Positions 16,589 to 26,046 of a stretch of 43,664 nt of DNA are shown here, in pieces. The stretch comes from Nitrospirota bacterium (lineage in GTDB: Bacteria; Nitrospirota; Thermodesulfovibrionia; UBA6902), in the NCBI GenBank assembly GCA_003354025.1, contig PIVU01000011.1, forward strand, positions 1-43,664, given 5' to 3'. The position numbers were made by a program, and so were the translations under genes. The notes below the pieces were generated by a model. That model was given only the letters and a program-made list of their open reading frames with translations, searched no databases and had not been told where the DNA came from. Every line of letters starts with the position of its first letter. The stretch's first letter is position 1.

Positions 16589-17665
16589 CTACTGCCACTT
16601 TGACCCTTCCATTTCCTTAACCATATGAACTACAACATTATGTGCAACTTTGTGAACAGACTTTATTCTGCCCCAATCAAGAGCAATTACTTCATCCTCC
16701 CCGCTTAACTCGTGGCTATTATACCATATAATCCTGCTCTTACCGCTATCGATAAGTCGAGCTGTAATCGCAACTTTTGGAGAAGCTGAAACATCCAGCC
16801 CCATTGAATAACTGTCTACAACCCCTAACAGAATTCCTACTGCATCTAAAGGCTCTGAGAGGGCACGGATACTTTCATAATCCATTGCACCTCTATTCCA
16901 GATACGCAAATTAATGATTTGGTTTCTTGTGTTACCATATTCTATCGGTTCATACGCCTGATTCTTTAGCATTTCTACAAGAAACATATACATGGCTATC
17001 TTCCCGGCATGTTTATATTTGCTGTTATTCTGGAAAGGCAAGACCGCAACTTTCCGTTCGGCCCCCTCTTTTTTATACAGCATTTCCTGATCAAAGGATG
17101 AGAACAAGTTCTCCATGACCTTCGGGATAAGACTATATATGCTCTTAATTTTGCCAAGGCCGAGTATAGTCTCAAAATCATCACCTGCCGCAGTTTCATA
17201 GCCAGCCCATAAAATCGTTCCGCTGTAAGCATCAATAAGCCTGACCAGAACACCGAACCGCGGATTTTCGTCTGCATTAAAGGACAGTACCGATCCCGTT
17301 AATATTGCTTTAACATCAAATTCTTTTTTTAGCGCCTCCGCAAGTTCCCTTGAAACCTGTCCGCTGGACCGTACTCTCTTTCCACATAAAAAATCATTCA
17401 GTCCTTCTCCTGATATTACTTCAATTCCCTTATTTTCAAGATGATATGTAATAGCAGGAATGACATGTTTAATGACCTCCCTTTCATCGGTCAGATTCTC
17501 AAAAGGTAGCAGTGCAATACGATTATTATTTACATCAGCTGCCGCATCATTTCTGCCAGAAGACTGACTGTCAGTCAACGCCTGTGCACTAACAGTCCTG
17601 TCAGCAGCAAGAATACTCATAACGCAAATTAATAAACTAACAATGAATACAGCAACTCTTTTCAT
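16589..17665 (-). CDS. LpoB/CsgG-like periplasmic protein with two ABD-like halves
   Basis: A signal peptide (residues 1-27) is followed by two halves. The first starts with RIALLPFENLTDEREV and continues through VKAILTGSVLSF and RLIDAYSGTILWAG. The second starts with KVAVLPFQNNSKYKHAG and continues through VGILLGVVDSY and RLIDSGKSRIIWYN. Each half matches the anticodon-binding-like alpha/beta fold of CsgG, LpoB and TolB-N. I start at ATG 17665 with AGGGGAA close upstream, instead of 18 codons earlier. It has no lipobox, unlike its two small neighbours. Its function is unknown; such folds often form rings or dock on outer-membrane machines. Confidence 0.65.
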   Translation of the reverse strand: MKRVAVFIVSLLICVMSILAADRTVSAQALTDSQSSGRNDAAADVNNNRIALLPFENLTDEREVIKHVIPAITYHLENKGIEVISGEGLNDFLCGKRVRSSGQVSRELAEALKKEFDVKAILTGSVLSFNADENPRFGVLVRLIDAYSGTILWAGYETAAGDDFETILGLGKIKSIYSLIPKVMENLFSSFDQEMLYKKEGAERKVAVLPFQNNSKYKHAGKIAMYMFLVEMLKNQAYEPIEYGNTRNQIINLRIWNRGAMDYESIRALSEPLDAVGILLGVVDSYSMGLDVSASPKVAITARLIDSGKSRIIWYNSHELSGEDEVIALDWGRIKSVHKVAHNVVVHMVKEMEGSKWQ

Positions 17666-17756
17666 ATGTTCCCCTGAGAAACAGACTCTCAGCAACTTTA
17701 AAACAGCTCCTTTCATCATAAAAAGGAGTCAAAAGAACAACCTAAGCTGTCCAGGT

Positions 17757-18338
17757 TTAGTAAGCAAGTGTCTTAATGGCATTTCTAACAAGCAGCAGCA
17801 CTGTCTCACTAATAGTTTCATGTCTCGCCCCGAAGTGTCTTGCCATAAAATTGGCCCCTCCCCGGGTTTTTGTAATTGACCACACAATACTGCCTGTACC
17901 GGTATCAGCCATCATCAGGGTAATCGTTACCTGGGGTGCCGACGCACTCCCTGCTTTTACCATTCCATATTCTTCAACTGCACCCATAATAATAGCCTCA
18001 ACCCCTAGAGCAGTGCCCAGCGATTTAATCTGTCTGGCATTGAGAGACGTAACTGTTTTGATCCCCAGTTCATTAACAGCACTCATGACTTCGCCGGGGA
18101 CTACTACATCAAGAAGGCCGGAAGCCAGTACTTCACTTATAACAACCTGACGCACTATATCTCCCGCATATTTTTCGCTCGTCATATTGTTAAGAGGCAT
18201 CACCGCAATTCTCTTGTAAAAACTGAAATCTATATCCTCACTAATGTGATAAGTAGGAACTCCACCGCTACGGCACCCCGCAACAATGAACAATGCTAAC
18301 AATAGTACAGACAACAAATATTTTCTTGTGGGAATCAT
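17757..18338 (-). CDS. LpoB/CsgG-like lipoprotein 2
   Basis: A 193-residue lipoprotein: the signal peptide ends at the lipobox IVAGC (about residue 22). The single domain has RIAVMPLNNMTSEKYAGD, a VVVPGEVMSAVNELG helix, VEAIIMGAVEEYGM and a TLMMADTGTGSIVWS strand, the layout of LpoB, CsgG and related lipoproteins. A GGAG nine bases before the ATG supports the start. It is a clear paralogue of the next gene upstream (18400-18993). Proposed role: outer-membrane-linked accessory protein for the barrel gene in the same operon (inference). Confidence 0.7.
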   Translation of the reverse strand: MIPTRKYLLSVLLLALFIVAGCRSGGVPTYHISEDIDFSFYKRIAVMPLNNMTSEKYAGDIVRQVVISEVLASGLLDVVVPGEVMSAVNELGIKTVTSLNARQIKSLGTALGVEAIIMGAVEEYGMVKAGSASAPQVTITLMMADTGTGSIVWSITKTRGGANFMARHFGARHETISETVLLLVRNAIKTLAY

Positions 18339-18399
18339 GTCAGTTTTCTCCTTTATATTACTTATGACAACTTTGTATCAATATAATAAAAGCAATCCT

Positions 18400-18993
18400 T
18401 TAAAATAGTGTTCCGAGGGCTTCTTTAACAACCTCCCTGGCAGCTTCATCCAGAGTTCTTCCTTCCGATCCAAAATGCCTTGTCCAGAAATCAGCCCCCC
18501 CGGCCGAATGCCATATCGACCATAAAGCAAGGCCGTCCCGTGATTCAATCAGTGTCAGCCTTATTGATGCCTCAGGATATGAAACAGAAATTCCACGGCT
18601 TATTGTGAATGTCTCCACTGACCCGAGAATCAGTGCGTCCACATCCAGCATTCTTCCAATATTCCTCATATCTTCAACAGACATCCTGTCAACTGACCGT
18701 ATCTTCAGTTCATTCATTGCTGAAATTACCTGTCCAGGCTCAGTGACATCCATGCCCTTTGAAAGCAGTTCTATCATGACCATACTTTTCATTTTGTCTG
18801 CAGCATACTTGTCAGTTGTAAAGTTCTCAAGCGGCATTACAGCTATTCTCTGAATACCGCTAAAATCAGTATTTTTGCGTACAAAATACTTCACTCCATT
18901 GCTGCATCCCGCTAAAAGAGTCAATGCGCACAGAGCTGCAATTATCTGCCCCCTGAATATTCCGTACTGTGATAATCTCTTGCTTTTGATCAT
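18400..18993 (-). CDS. LpoB/CsgG-like lipoprotein 1
   Basis: The signal peptide ends at the lipobox LLAGC. The domain then follows the same plan as the neighbour: RIAVMPLENFTTDKYAAD, VTEPGQVISAMNELK, VDALILGSVETF and RLTLIESRDGLALWS, with a shared GGADFWTRHFG segment (GGANFMARHFG in the paralogue). I start at ATG 18993 because AGGA lies eight bases upstream; an ATG 19 codons earlier adds a charged, non-signal stretch. Tandem duplication of this lipoprotein within an operon headed by an outer-membrane barrel suggests a two-component collar or adaptor (inference). Confidence 0.7.
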   Translation of the reverse strand: MIKSKRLSQYGIFRGQIIAALCALTLLAGCSNGVKYFVRKNTDFSGIQRIAVMPLENFTTDKYAADKMKSMVMIELLSKGMDVTEPGQVISAMNELKIRSVDRMSVEDMRNIGRMLDVDALILGSVETFTISRGISVSYPEASIRLTLIESRDGLALWSIWHSAGGADFWTRHFGSEGRTLDEAAREVVKEALGTLF

Positions 18994-19087
18994 TAATTCT
19001 GTCCTGGCTTTATCCGACCACTTTCCGATGTTTCCTGCATTTATAAGCATTCAGCAAAAAAACTATGAATTATTATATGATCTGTTC

Positions 19088-21331
19088 TCAGAATCTGCAA
19101 TTTAAACTCGTTCTCATATTAATGCTCTCAGTCTCCTGAGCCGCAACTGTTTTTGTATAGCCATAGGTTGTTCTTACGTCTGCAAATCTTGTAATGTACC
19201 AAGTTATAATACTGTTTACTGTGTCACTCGTGGAAGGACCCGGGTCTGTTGCGCTGTGCTGATAGTTCACATTCATCCTGATCGCAGGCACAGGAAGCCA
19301 GTCAACCAGTATTCCTTCTGTTGTTGTAGATTCATCATTAGAGTCTGAAAAGCTGAATGTACCTGTTATGTTCACAAACTTGCCCGGACGATATGTAATT
19401 GTGGCAGTACTATTACTGGAGTTACTGGTGGATCCGTCAGATTCGTTCCAGCTAAAATCATAATTAGCTGTGGTGGACAATTTCCTGGTAAGTAGCGCGT
19501 CAATTGTTCCGTTTAACCGGCGGCTTGATGACTTGGTATCATTTACAAATGAATGTGAATTTGTGTAGCCAATATCGGTTATCATATTTACATTCCGATA
19601 AAGCTCCGTGCCCACACTCAGCACTGCCGTATTATTTGTGGAAGTTTTATCATTAAAACTGAAGCTGTCATTCCTGATCAACGTAAAGCTTGCGTCAACA
19701 GCAGGAATTGGTGCAGAAACAAATGCTAAATTGTATGTATTGGAGGTGCTGTCAGTTTCATCGGTGTCATCAAAGGATTCATTTCTCTGTATGCGGAAGG
19801 TCGTGGTAAGCAGGCTATGCGTAAGCCATGTAGAAGCAATGCTGTAATTCCTTGAAGCATTACTCTTAAACCCTAAATGGTCTTCCTTAATTTTATTGCT
19901 GAAGATATTTCCGAGAAGGCCTCCCATTGAATTCATTGGCGATTCAGGGTTTTCGTCCGCCCTGTCAACAGAATAATTGAAAAGGAATTTCCATTTGTCC
20001 CATGGATCGATAGTAATTGAGAAATTCAACTGCTGATTATAGTTACTGAAGACATTCAGGAGCGTACCGGAAACATTATCTTCACCATAAGCCTCAATCT
20101 CTGTCACCTCAACATTAGACACGCTTGATGCGTTACGATTTATCACTTTGAAAAAAGAAGCACTCTGCGGTGTGACAAATTCTATTTCGTATCGATAAAT
20201 ATCGTTGGAAGAATCAACAACACTGATGTTCACATCTTTAATAGGTATATTAGTCCAGGATAAATCCTGATTGAAATTGCTCCATGCAACTACCCAATCA
20301 TTAACCCCGTCCAAATTAGAATCCGGGTCGACATCCTTATTTACATAAACATACAGTCTGTCCACATCACTGCTGGATGAGACAAAAATTCCAATATTAT
20401 GAAAAGCAGCATTAAGATTAATTCCCGATGATACACTCTGATTACCATCAACCAGGCCGCTGTTGTTTGTTAAAACACCATCATCATTAACACCGTCACC
20501 GGAACCAGCAACATGAAGACCGCCCAGGGACAACCTCTTGTTCAGAACAATGCCTGTTTCAGGGACTGTTTGTTCGCTTTTGTTTCTTGTATAGTTACCC
20601 TGGTATACAATCGAATATACTGCCCTGTTATTCCAGAAACCCCCAGTATAACCGGAATTAAAGGTACCATTGAAATTATTCTGATCCGATTTGGTTGTTG
20701 ACTGTAGAGGCGTTTCGTTTTCTGAAATGGTATAGTTAACTGTATACCTTAAACTCACATCAGATGAGGGGAGAGCATAAGCAGAATTAACAGTATATAT
20801 AGTATTAGTGCTGTCAGTAGTGCTGACAGAGAGGTAGTCAAATTTCCTCTGCCTGTCCAATTGCAGATTAAGTGACGGAAGCGACTGGGGAGTAAGCCCC
20901 ATTCTCGTGTAGTAAAATTGCGTAGTCAATCTCCCATCGTTTTTCAGATTAGCTGTTGACCACTGTTCCTGCTGCCTGTAACCAGTGCTGACATCGTACA
21001 TGGGATTTATCAGGAACAGATCCATCGAAGGCTCGACAGTTCTTTTGTATGAAGTATTTACTTGTCCATCTTCATTCGTCGAATCTGAATCCTGCCAGTT
21101 CGACCTGAGATTAAACTGATAAGAAATCATTTTTGTAACAGGCTCCCTGAAACTTAAATAAAATATACGATTGAGTGAATCACTTTCGGATATCACAGCA
21201 CCATTCTGGAGGGTTTCCTGGTTTCCCTTGGTTATATCCATCCATCCCGTCAAGCCCTGTGTAAATGCGGAAGATGCCAGTATAAGCAATACTAGTATTT
21301 GAACCGTAATCTTCCATAATATATTCCTCAT
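19088..21331 (-). CDS. Large outer-membrane beta-barrel with discoidin-like insertion
   Basis: 747 residues: a signal peptide to about residue 25, then many alternating amphipathic strands rich in Tyr, Asn, Thr and Ser, ending in Phe (SLNCRF), the usual outer-membrane barrel C-terminus. Roughly residues 265-420 interrupt the strands. This part has a Ca-site-like DVDPDSNLDGVNDW stretch and a segment reading SFFKVINRNASSVSNVEVTEIEAYG, like the end of an F5/8 (discoidin) domain. In porin-cytochrome conduits a barrel of comparable size sheathes multiheme cytochromes. No sequence identity to MtrB or OmbB is claimed. Its operon with two giant cytochromes makes a conduit or export pore the leading idea. 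Confidence 0.72.
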   Translation of the reverse strand: MRNILWKITVQILVLLILASSAFTQGLTGWMDITKGNQETLQNGAVISESDSLNRIFYLSFREPVTKMISYQFNLRSNWQDSDSTNEDGQVNTSYKRTVEPSMDLFLINPMYDVSTGYRQQEQWSTANLKNDGRLTTQFYYTRMGLTPQSLPSLNLQLDRQRKFDYLSVSTTDSTNTIYTVNSAYALPSSDVSLRYTVNYTISENETPLQSTTKSDQNNFNGTFNSGYTGGFWNNRAVYSIVYQGNYTRNKSEQTVPETGIVLNKRLSLGGLHVAGSGDGVNDDGVLTNNSGLVDGNQSVSSGINLNAAFHNIGIFVSSSSDVDRLYVYVNKDVDPDSNLDGVNDWVVAWSNFNQDLSWTNIPIKDVNISVVDSSNDIYRYEIEFVTPQSASFFKVINRNASSVSNVEVTEIEAYGEDNVSGTLLNVFSNYNQQLNFSITIDPWDKWKFLFNYSVDRADENPESPMNSMGGLLGNIFSNKIKEDHLGFKSNASRNYSIASTWLTHSLLTTTFRIQRNESFDDTDETDSTSNTYNLAFVSAPIPAVDASFTLIRNDSFSFNDKTSTNNTAVLSVGTELYRNVNMITDIGYTNSHSFVNDTKSSSRRLNGTIDALLTRKLSTTANYDFSWNESDGSTSNSSNSTATITYRPGKFVNITGTFSFSDSNDESTTTEGILVDWLPVPAIRMNVNYQHSATDPGPSTSDTVNSIITWYITRFADVRTTYGYTKTVAAQETESINMRTSLNCRF

Positions 21332-21443
21332 AGATCATTTCTTTGACTAAAGAGGGCCGATTGCATTATACAACGGTCATCAACCCACTGTTTAAAAGCC
21401 TGAACCATCCTGACTATAAACTTCTATAGCTGAATAAGTGCAC

Positions 21444-23009
21444 CTACCTCCTGAAAACTGTTATATCATAAGGATTTGCACCTACAGGAATTGTTTGCTC
21501 TTCCTTTTTTGTAGTCTTGTCAACAACAGAGATACTATTTGAACCCCTGTTTACTACGTATATTTTGCGGCCTTCAGGACCCAAAACAAAAGACCTTGGC
21601 ATATTACCTACCCGAATTGTCCCCATTATTGGAGGCATAATAGATTTCAGGCTGTCAAAACTGTCTGCAAATGGCCGTATTATAACAATTTCTCCAGGGC
21701 GCTCCTTCAGCAAATACAGCCTTTCAAACTTAGGATCCGATATTACTCCCACCACATTTCTACCAATATTATTAATGGTACTGACAGAGCCGGCAGAGTT
21801 CCCTTTTACTATTTTAAGTATATCGATGACTGACAATTTGTCAGAGCCATAATTTGCTACATAAACCTTGCCCTTTTTATAGTCAACGTCGAGGGCTATC
21901 GGGTTCCAGTCCACATCAACAGTGATTACTTCTTCACTACTCTGATTGCGAATATCTACTCTCACAATCGATACATTATTGGATTCTCTGTTAACAACAT
22001 AAACATTTACAAAATTTTCCCTATAACTCCTGAGAGTGCTTGCATCTTCAAAACTGAGAAAACGGTTCCCGGTGAGTTCACTGATGGGGGGATCAACTGC
22101 AATTGCAATAGGGCCCTTCCCGACATCAACTTTTTCCAACTCCTGAAGGGTCGAGGCATCTACTATTGAAATATTGTTTGACCCATAGTTCGCCACAAAA
22201 AGGATATCCTTACCTGAAGCAACTCTGGCAATTGCCACATCTACAGGCTCTCTCCCGAACCTGATAGGAATCTCATTATCAACAGTGTTCGTTATCGGAT
22301 CTATAACAGAAATACTGCCGCTGCCTGAGTTGGCAACATACACTTTCCCGCCGGACACTGCAATACCCCCGGGTCTGCGCCCCACCATAACTGTTGCGGT
22401 TATTTCGCCGGATTGCCTATTTATAGCTGAAACATTGTTCGCATCCTGATTAGTTACGTACATTAGAAGTGAGCCTAACTCCGGAGATTTCCCTCTGACA
22501 GTAAACAGGGGTTTAAAAAGATACCCCTCCTGAATAGAGGCATCAGAGTTCCAGTTCAAAAACAGCGTGGTATTTTGATTGCGTTTTACATTAATATTGA
22601 CGGCAACTTCAATACCTTCAGGCGGCAGAGCAAGATTGGCCTGACTGTCTTTTTTCCTTATTGAGGCTTTCTTTACATGGACCTGCAGTCTGTTATAAGC
22701 ACCCTCAGGAAACAGACCTTCACCCAGGGTAATTTGACGTCCCTCCATATCAGAGGAATTAACCATCAGCGGAGTGCTCAATATTTCAGAGGCAGTACCG
22801 CTGGCTGATACAATATTAATTGTCGAAATTTCAAAGGTAATATCGGACCTGCTCTTATCAGGGCCTTTCATTAAAAGCGTAACCTGACCTTTATATTTAT
22901 AGTTTTGCTGTCTATGTTCAACCGATGATGTACAACCGGACAATATAAAAAAAGCGAAACACAAGACCCCTATCATTATACTAGCTCTATAAACACCTAT
23001 TTTTGTCAT
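21444..23009 (-). CDS. DUF4382-like/YVTN beta-propeller lipoprotein
   Basis: The lipobox ILSGC is at about residue 26 from ATG 23009. An N-terminal region of about 150 residues (ITFEISTINIVSASG, GLFPEGAYNRLQVHV, then two short strands) resembles the DUF4382 beta-sandwich of carbohydrate- or surface-associated lipoproteins. It is followed by six to seven YVTN-type propeller repeats (KVYVANSGSGSISVIDP, ILFVANYGSNNISIVDA, KVYVANYGSDKLSVID, KIYVVNRGSNSISVVD). A TTG six codons earlier is the alternative start. It lies between the NHL propeller and the barrel gene. Likely a surface or periplasmic docking protein; partner unknown. Confidence 0.75.
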   Translation of the reverse strand: MTKIGVYRASIMIGVLCFAFFILSGCTSSVEHRQQNYKYKGQVTLLMKGPDKSRSDITFEISTINIVSASGTASEILSTPLMVNSSDMEGRQITLGEGLFPEGAYNRLQVHVKKASIRKKDSQANLALPPEGIEVAVNINVKRNQNTTLFLNWNSDASIQEGYLFKPLFTVRGKSPELGSLLMYVTNQDANNVSAINRQSGEITATVMVGRRPGGIAVSGGKVYVANSGSGSISVIDPITNTVDNEIPIRFGREPVDVAIARVASGKDILFVANYGSNNISIVDASTLQELEKVDVGKGPIAIAVDPPISELTGNRFLSFEDASTLRSYRENFVNVYVVNRESNNVSIVRVDIRNQSSEEVITVDVDWNPIALDVDYKKGKVYVANYGSDKLSVIDILKIVKGNSAGSVSTINNIGRNVVGVISDPKFERLYLLKERPGEIVIIRPFADSFDSLKSIMPPIMGTIRVGNMPRSFVLGPEGRKIYVVNRGSNSISVVDKTTKKEEQTIPVGANPYDITVFRR

Positions 23010-23033
23010 AACCCTAAACCTTTTCAATACCCT

Positions 23034-24008
23034 TTACCATGAATTAAAAACCTGGACACGTTGATTAAAGGTATCAACAACGACTATACGGCCCTGTTTA
23101 TCAACTACAAGGTATGATGGGTGCTGGAACCAGCCCTCACTCCAGCCCATTCCGCCAAATTCAAAAATATATTCACCTTTACTATTATAAACAGTAACAG
23201 TATGCCTCATATAATCAACAACATACATCCTTCCACTGCTCATATCAGTCCCTACCCCTCTAGGCCTGCTCAACTTCCCTGAACTCCCACCCTTGTCCCC
23301 GAATTTTACGATCAGCGCTCTGTTTTCATCATACACATAGATATGACTCAGGTCTTCACTGATAAGGTAAAGTTTATCCTCGGAATCAAGAGTCACACTG
23401 CTGATCTGTACTTTTTTACCTTCTTTTTCCGGAGCAATAATGTCCAGAACACGACCTTCGCTGTTTATATATAAAACGCCAGGGTAGTAATTTGCCGCAA
23501 CATAAAGATTCCCTTTACTGTCCACCGCAATCCTGTAAGGAGTAAATGGCTCCGTCTCATCAACACCGCTAATGAATATATCTCTTTCCCATTTCAGGCA
23601 TGAGTTATATACTGAAATTCTGCTTTTCGGATTACTATCAGTAGTTGCCTGCACTACATAAAGAGATCCCTTTCCGTCTATAGCCATACCCTGAGGCGAC
23701 TCTATGCCATCACTTTTACCCATAGTATAGATTGGAAAGAAGTCTGACGTATATATTGTAATTCTTGATTTCCCGTCAACAATATAAATTTCATCTGTAG
23801 CAGGGTCGGTTAAAACAAATGAAGGGAAAGAAAGGCGGCCGCCATCCTCATCAAAGATTACACTTTCCTGATATGTTACAACTGTACCGAGAGACTGGGC
23901 ATGCAGCTGGAACAACGGTGGGAATAAAAAGCAGGGTGTAATTAACAAATACTGAAAAAATCTGGACGTATATGCTTTAATTTTCTTGTAATGCTTGATA
24001 AATATCAT
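23034..24008 (-). CDS. NHL-repeat six-bladed propeller, exported
   Basis: An N-terminal hydrophobic export signal (to about residue 38, LHAQS) is followed by NHL-type blades: EIYIVDGKSRITIY, SLYVVQATTDSNPKSRISVY, NLYVAANYYPGVLYI, KLYLISEDLSHIYVY, RMYVVDYMRHTVTVYN and RIVVVDTFNQRVQVFN. The blade count fits six. The ATG at 24008 has AAGGG six bases upstream. It appears to be the first gene of the long minus-strand operon. Two more NHL genes occur in the cytochrome b modules. NHL propellers are often found beside multiheme cytochromes in metal reducers; they probably act as protein-docking scaffolds (inference). Confidence 0.8.
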   Translation of the reverse strand: MIFIKHYKKIKAYTSRFFQYLLITPCFLFPPLFQLHAQSLGTVVTYQESVIFDEDGGRLSFPSFVLTDPATDEIYIVDGKSRITIYTSDFFPIYTMGKSDGIESPQGMAIDGKGSLYVVQATTDSNPKSRISVYNSCLKWERDIFISGVDETEPFTPYRIAVDSKGNLYVAANYYPGVLYINSEGRVLDIIAPEKEGKKVQISSVTLDSEDKLYLISEDLSHIYVYDENRALIVKFGDKGGSSGKLSRPRGVGTDMSSGRMYVVDYMRHTVTVYNSKGEYIFEFGGMGWSEGWFQHPSYLVVDKQGRIVVVDTFNQRVQVFNSW

Positions 24009-24205
24009 CCTGAGCCCTTATAGTGTTATCAGCTGGAGTAACTACAAGTTCAGGCATATTAATTAGGCAGTTAAAAAAGCTATCCAGCATCGACAACGAG
24101 TGTCGAATTATTCCTTCTGTACAATTTCCCCGCCCTGACATGTAATACCTTGAGCGGATTCGCAAAGATATTTGGCAATCTGTCTGGTTTAAGTCATAAA
24201 TAATA

Positions 24206-24268
24206 GCAGTTAACTGCACCTGATTACAATATATTTATAGTTATATAAATTAATTTCTACATTAACAA
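24206..24268 (-). promoter_or_regulatory. Possible promoter and operator for the propeller-barrel operon
   Basis: On the minus strand TTGTTA (24268-24263) and TATAAC (24245-24240) are 17 bases apart. A perfect 12-bp palindrome GCAGTTAACTGC (24206-24217) would lie just downstream of the predicted start, a typical repressor site. The leader to the ATG at 24008 would be about 225 bases and contains a small hairpin TCGACA/TGTCGA (24090-24106). The gap 24009-24445 holds nothing else recognisable except the terminator at 24398. Confidence 0.3.
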
Positions 24269-24397
24269 TCAACTTCTCGGTACTCTCAAGGAACAACCTG
24301 GGTCAAAAGAGCTTGCCGGTAATTAATAGCTGATCAGGCAGAGCTGCAATCGATCAAACTATTTCTGTCGGCTGAAAGAAGTAATTACAAATAAAAA

Positions 24398-24423
24398 ACC
24401 CGGCGGCATTAATGCCGCCGGGT
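24398..24423 (-). terminator. Rho-independent terminator after OmcS-like paralogue 2
   Basis: A perfect GC-rich palindrome (ACCCGGCGGCAT and its complement) is followed on the minus strand by six T residues and a T-rich tail. It lies 23 bases past the stop of the gene at 24446. Confidence 0.9.
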
Positions 24424-24445
24424 CAGTAATTAACCATTTAAATCC

Positions 24446-25648
24446 TTAATTACTCTTTGATGTATGACAGGTAAAACATCCGTCCGTTCTACCACTACCC
24501 ACTGACATTAAAGAATAATCCCACCTGAGCATATCAGGATAATTCGAAGCATGGGCCTTGTGACATGAAAGGCACATGACAATCGCCCCCGTAGCTCCGG
24601 TTGAAGCTGTATCAACTGTTGAACCTATAGAGGATGGTACCGAGCCTCTTGCAACCGGCGCCTCTATGCTGTATGTACCAACACTGCTGGGGTTGTAACT
24701 ATTGTACTCTGTTCCAGGGCTTGGGAATCTAACATCCGTCGGATGCCTTGTAAATGGTGAATTGATATCGCCGCCAATACCCTCTCCTTCAATATCAATG
24801 TCCGCATCACCCAGCACATGAAAACTACCATGACAGGTTGCACAGAAACCGCTCATTGTATTACCGGGAGGTGATACTCCTTTTGCAGTATGGCATGTTG
24901 AAGCACTGCACCCCATGTTTGCCGGAGTAGTCGCACCAAAGTATTCATTGTGATTACTGGCATCTGCATTCTGCCATTTAGTAGAAGCGTTATTCTGGCC
25001 ATCATTTTCGAGTCCCTTTACTCCCCTGAGGAAGCGATAGCTATTATATAGTTCGTCAGCAGTATTAAGCGCTGTTCCGGTAACATTCTGATGGTGAGCA
25101 CCCTTCATTACCTGCGTTCCAGAAGGCATCCCGTTAAAACCAACCCGGCCGCGATTACCATGACAGCCAATATTTCCTGCACAGGTCAGCTTATTACTTG
25201 TTACCGTGTCATAATGCTCGGTAGGAAACCAGCCCGGTGCATAATCCAGAGTACCGTCTGCATTACCTGCACCTAGATCTATTACATTATGCCCTTTTGC
25301 ATCAGATGCTCCAGAGCCTTTTCCACCGGTTATATAGGAGAAGTTACCACCAGCCAGGTCAGTACCCCCTGAATGATAAACCTGAGGAGCCCCGGTTGTA
25401 GGATCAATTCCATTAGCATTAACACTACCACTTCCATGACAACCCATGCAGTCACCGCGAGTCAGATAATCATTCGTCCCAGTTGGAGAGCCTATGTCCC
25501 CCAGTGGTGTCTCATCTGCACCATCCTGACTGTTATGCATTGTATGGCATGTAGAGCAGTTGCCTGTAACTTTTGCAGATACCGTCATAGAAAATGCTAG
25601 TAGTCCAACTATTATTAGGATGATTATCATAGCTCTATTTGGTTTCAT
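24446..25648 (-). CDS. OmcS-like cytochrome, paralogue 2 (7 heme sites)
   Basis: The order of landmarks follows Omc[46 protein letters not shown] (CX5CH), YRFLRGVKG, then an extra CSASTCH (CX4CH), [35 protein letters not shown] and CFTCHTSKS. That gives five canonical and two stretched heme sites. A signal peptide ends at about VSAK. I choose ATG 25648 because GGAG lies nine bases upstream; the frame is open six more codons to a GTG. It has its own sigma-54 promoter and a strong terminator, so it is a single-gene unit. Predicted role: extracellular, possibly filament-forming cytochrome. Confidence 0.77.
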   Translation of the reverse strand: MKPNRAMIIILIIVGLLAFSMTVSAKVTGNCSTCHTMHNSQDGADETPLGDIGSPTGTNDYLTRGDCMGCHGSGSVNANGIDPTTGAPQVYHSGGTDLAGGNFSYITGGKGSGASDAKGHNVIDLGAGNADGTLDYAPGWFPTEHYDTVTSNKLTCAGNIGCHGNRGRVGFNGMPSGTQVMKGAHHQNVTGTALNTADELYNSYRFLRGVKGLENDGQNNASTKWQNADASNHNEYFGATTPANMGCSASTCHTAKGVSPPGNTMSGFCATCHGSFHVLGDADIDIEGEGIGGDINSPFTRHPTDVRFPSPGTEYNSYNPSSVGTYSIEAPVARGSVPSSIGSTVDTASTGATGAIVMCLSCHKAHASNYPDMLRWDYSLMSVGSGRTDGCFTCHTSKSN

Positions 25649-25701
25649 ATATATATTCTCCATCACTTTCAGACCCGTTATTTACTATTATCTTTTAATA
25701 A

Positions 25702-25717
25702 TGCAATCACCATGCCA
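25702..25717 (-). promoter_or_regulatory. Sigma-54 promoter for OmcS-like paralogue 2
   Basis: The minus strand reads TGGCATGGTGATTGCA, a near-ideal -24/-12 element with GG and GC 10 bases apart. Transcription would start near 25691, giving a 43-base leader with a GGAG site before ATG 25648. Confidence 0.75.
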
Positions 25718-25990
25718 GTATTAAATATATTCCCCAGCGCCTTGCAACTCCTTATTTTTACTGCTGTTTATTAAAATATTCATAATAACAACCTTACCTG
25801 CAGCCGGTAAAATACTGGGCAATATCACTCAAAATGAGTGATTTAAACCTAATCATCTTCCGTTAAGCTCTCACAGGCAAACCCCTAATCCTTACAGGTC
25901 ACAAAATAACTTAAATAATGCAATGACTTTAATGAATCACCTAATGACAGACGTTGAGCCTTAAACTGTTATACAGGTACAAACAACAAA
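25718..25990. other. Intergenic region with activator-site-like palindrome
   Basis: A symmetric element ATCACTCA-AAA-TGAGTGAT (25824-25842) lies about 120 bases upstream of the sigma-54 promoter at 25702-25717, a usual place for an enhancer-binding site. A partly similar GAGCAAAATGACA (minus strand, near 28568-28581) lies at a comparable distance upstream of the promoter at 28439. No gene is visible. Confidence 0.35.
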
Positions 25991-26023
25991 TATGCCCGAC
26001 GGCAAAATTTACCATCGGGCATA
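25991..26023 (-). terminator. Terminator hairpin after OmcS-like paralogue 3
   Basis: TATGCCCGA (25991-25999) pairs with TCGGGCATA (26015-26023) and inner bases extend the stem. On the minus strand a T-rich run (TTTGTTGTTTG) follows. It lies 24 bases past the stop at 26047. Confidence 0.75.
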
Positions 26024-26046
26024 AAATTCAATTTACAATCAAGATC

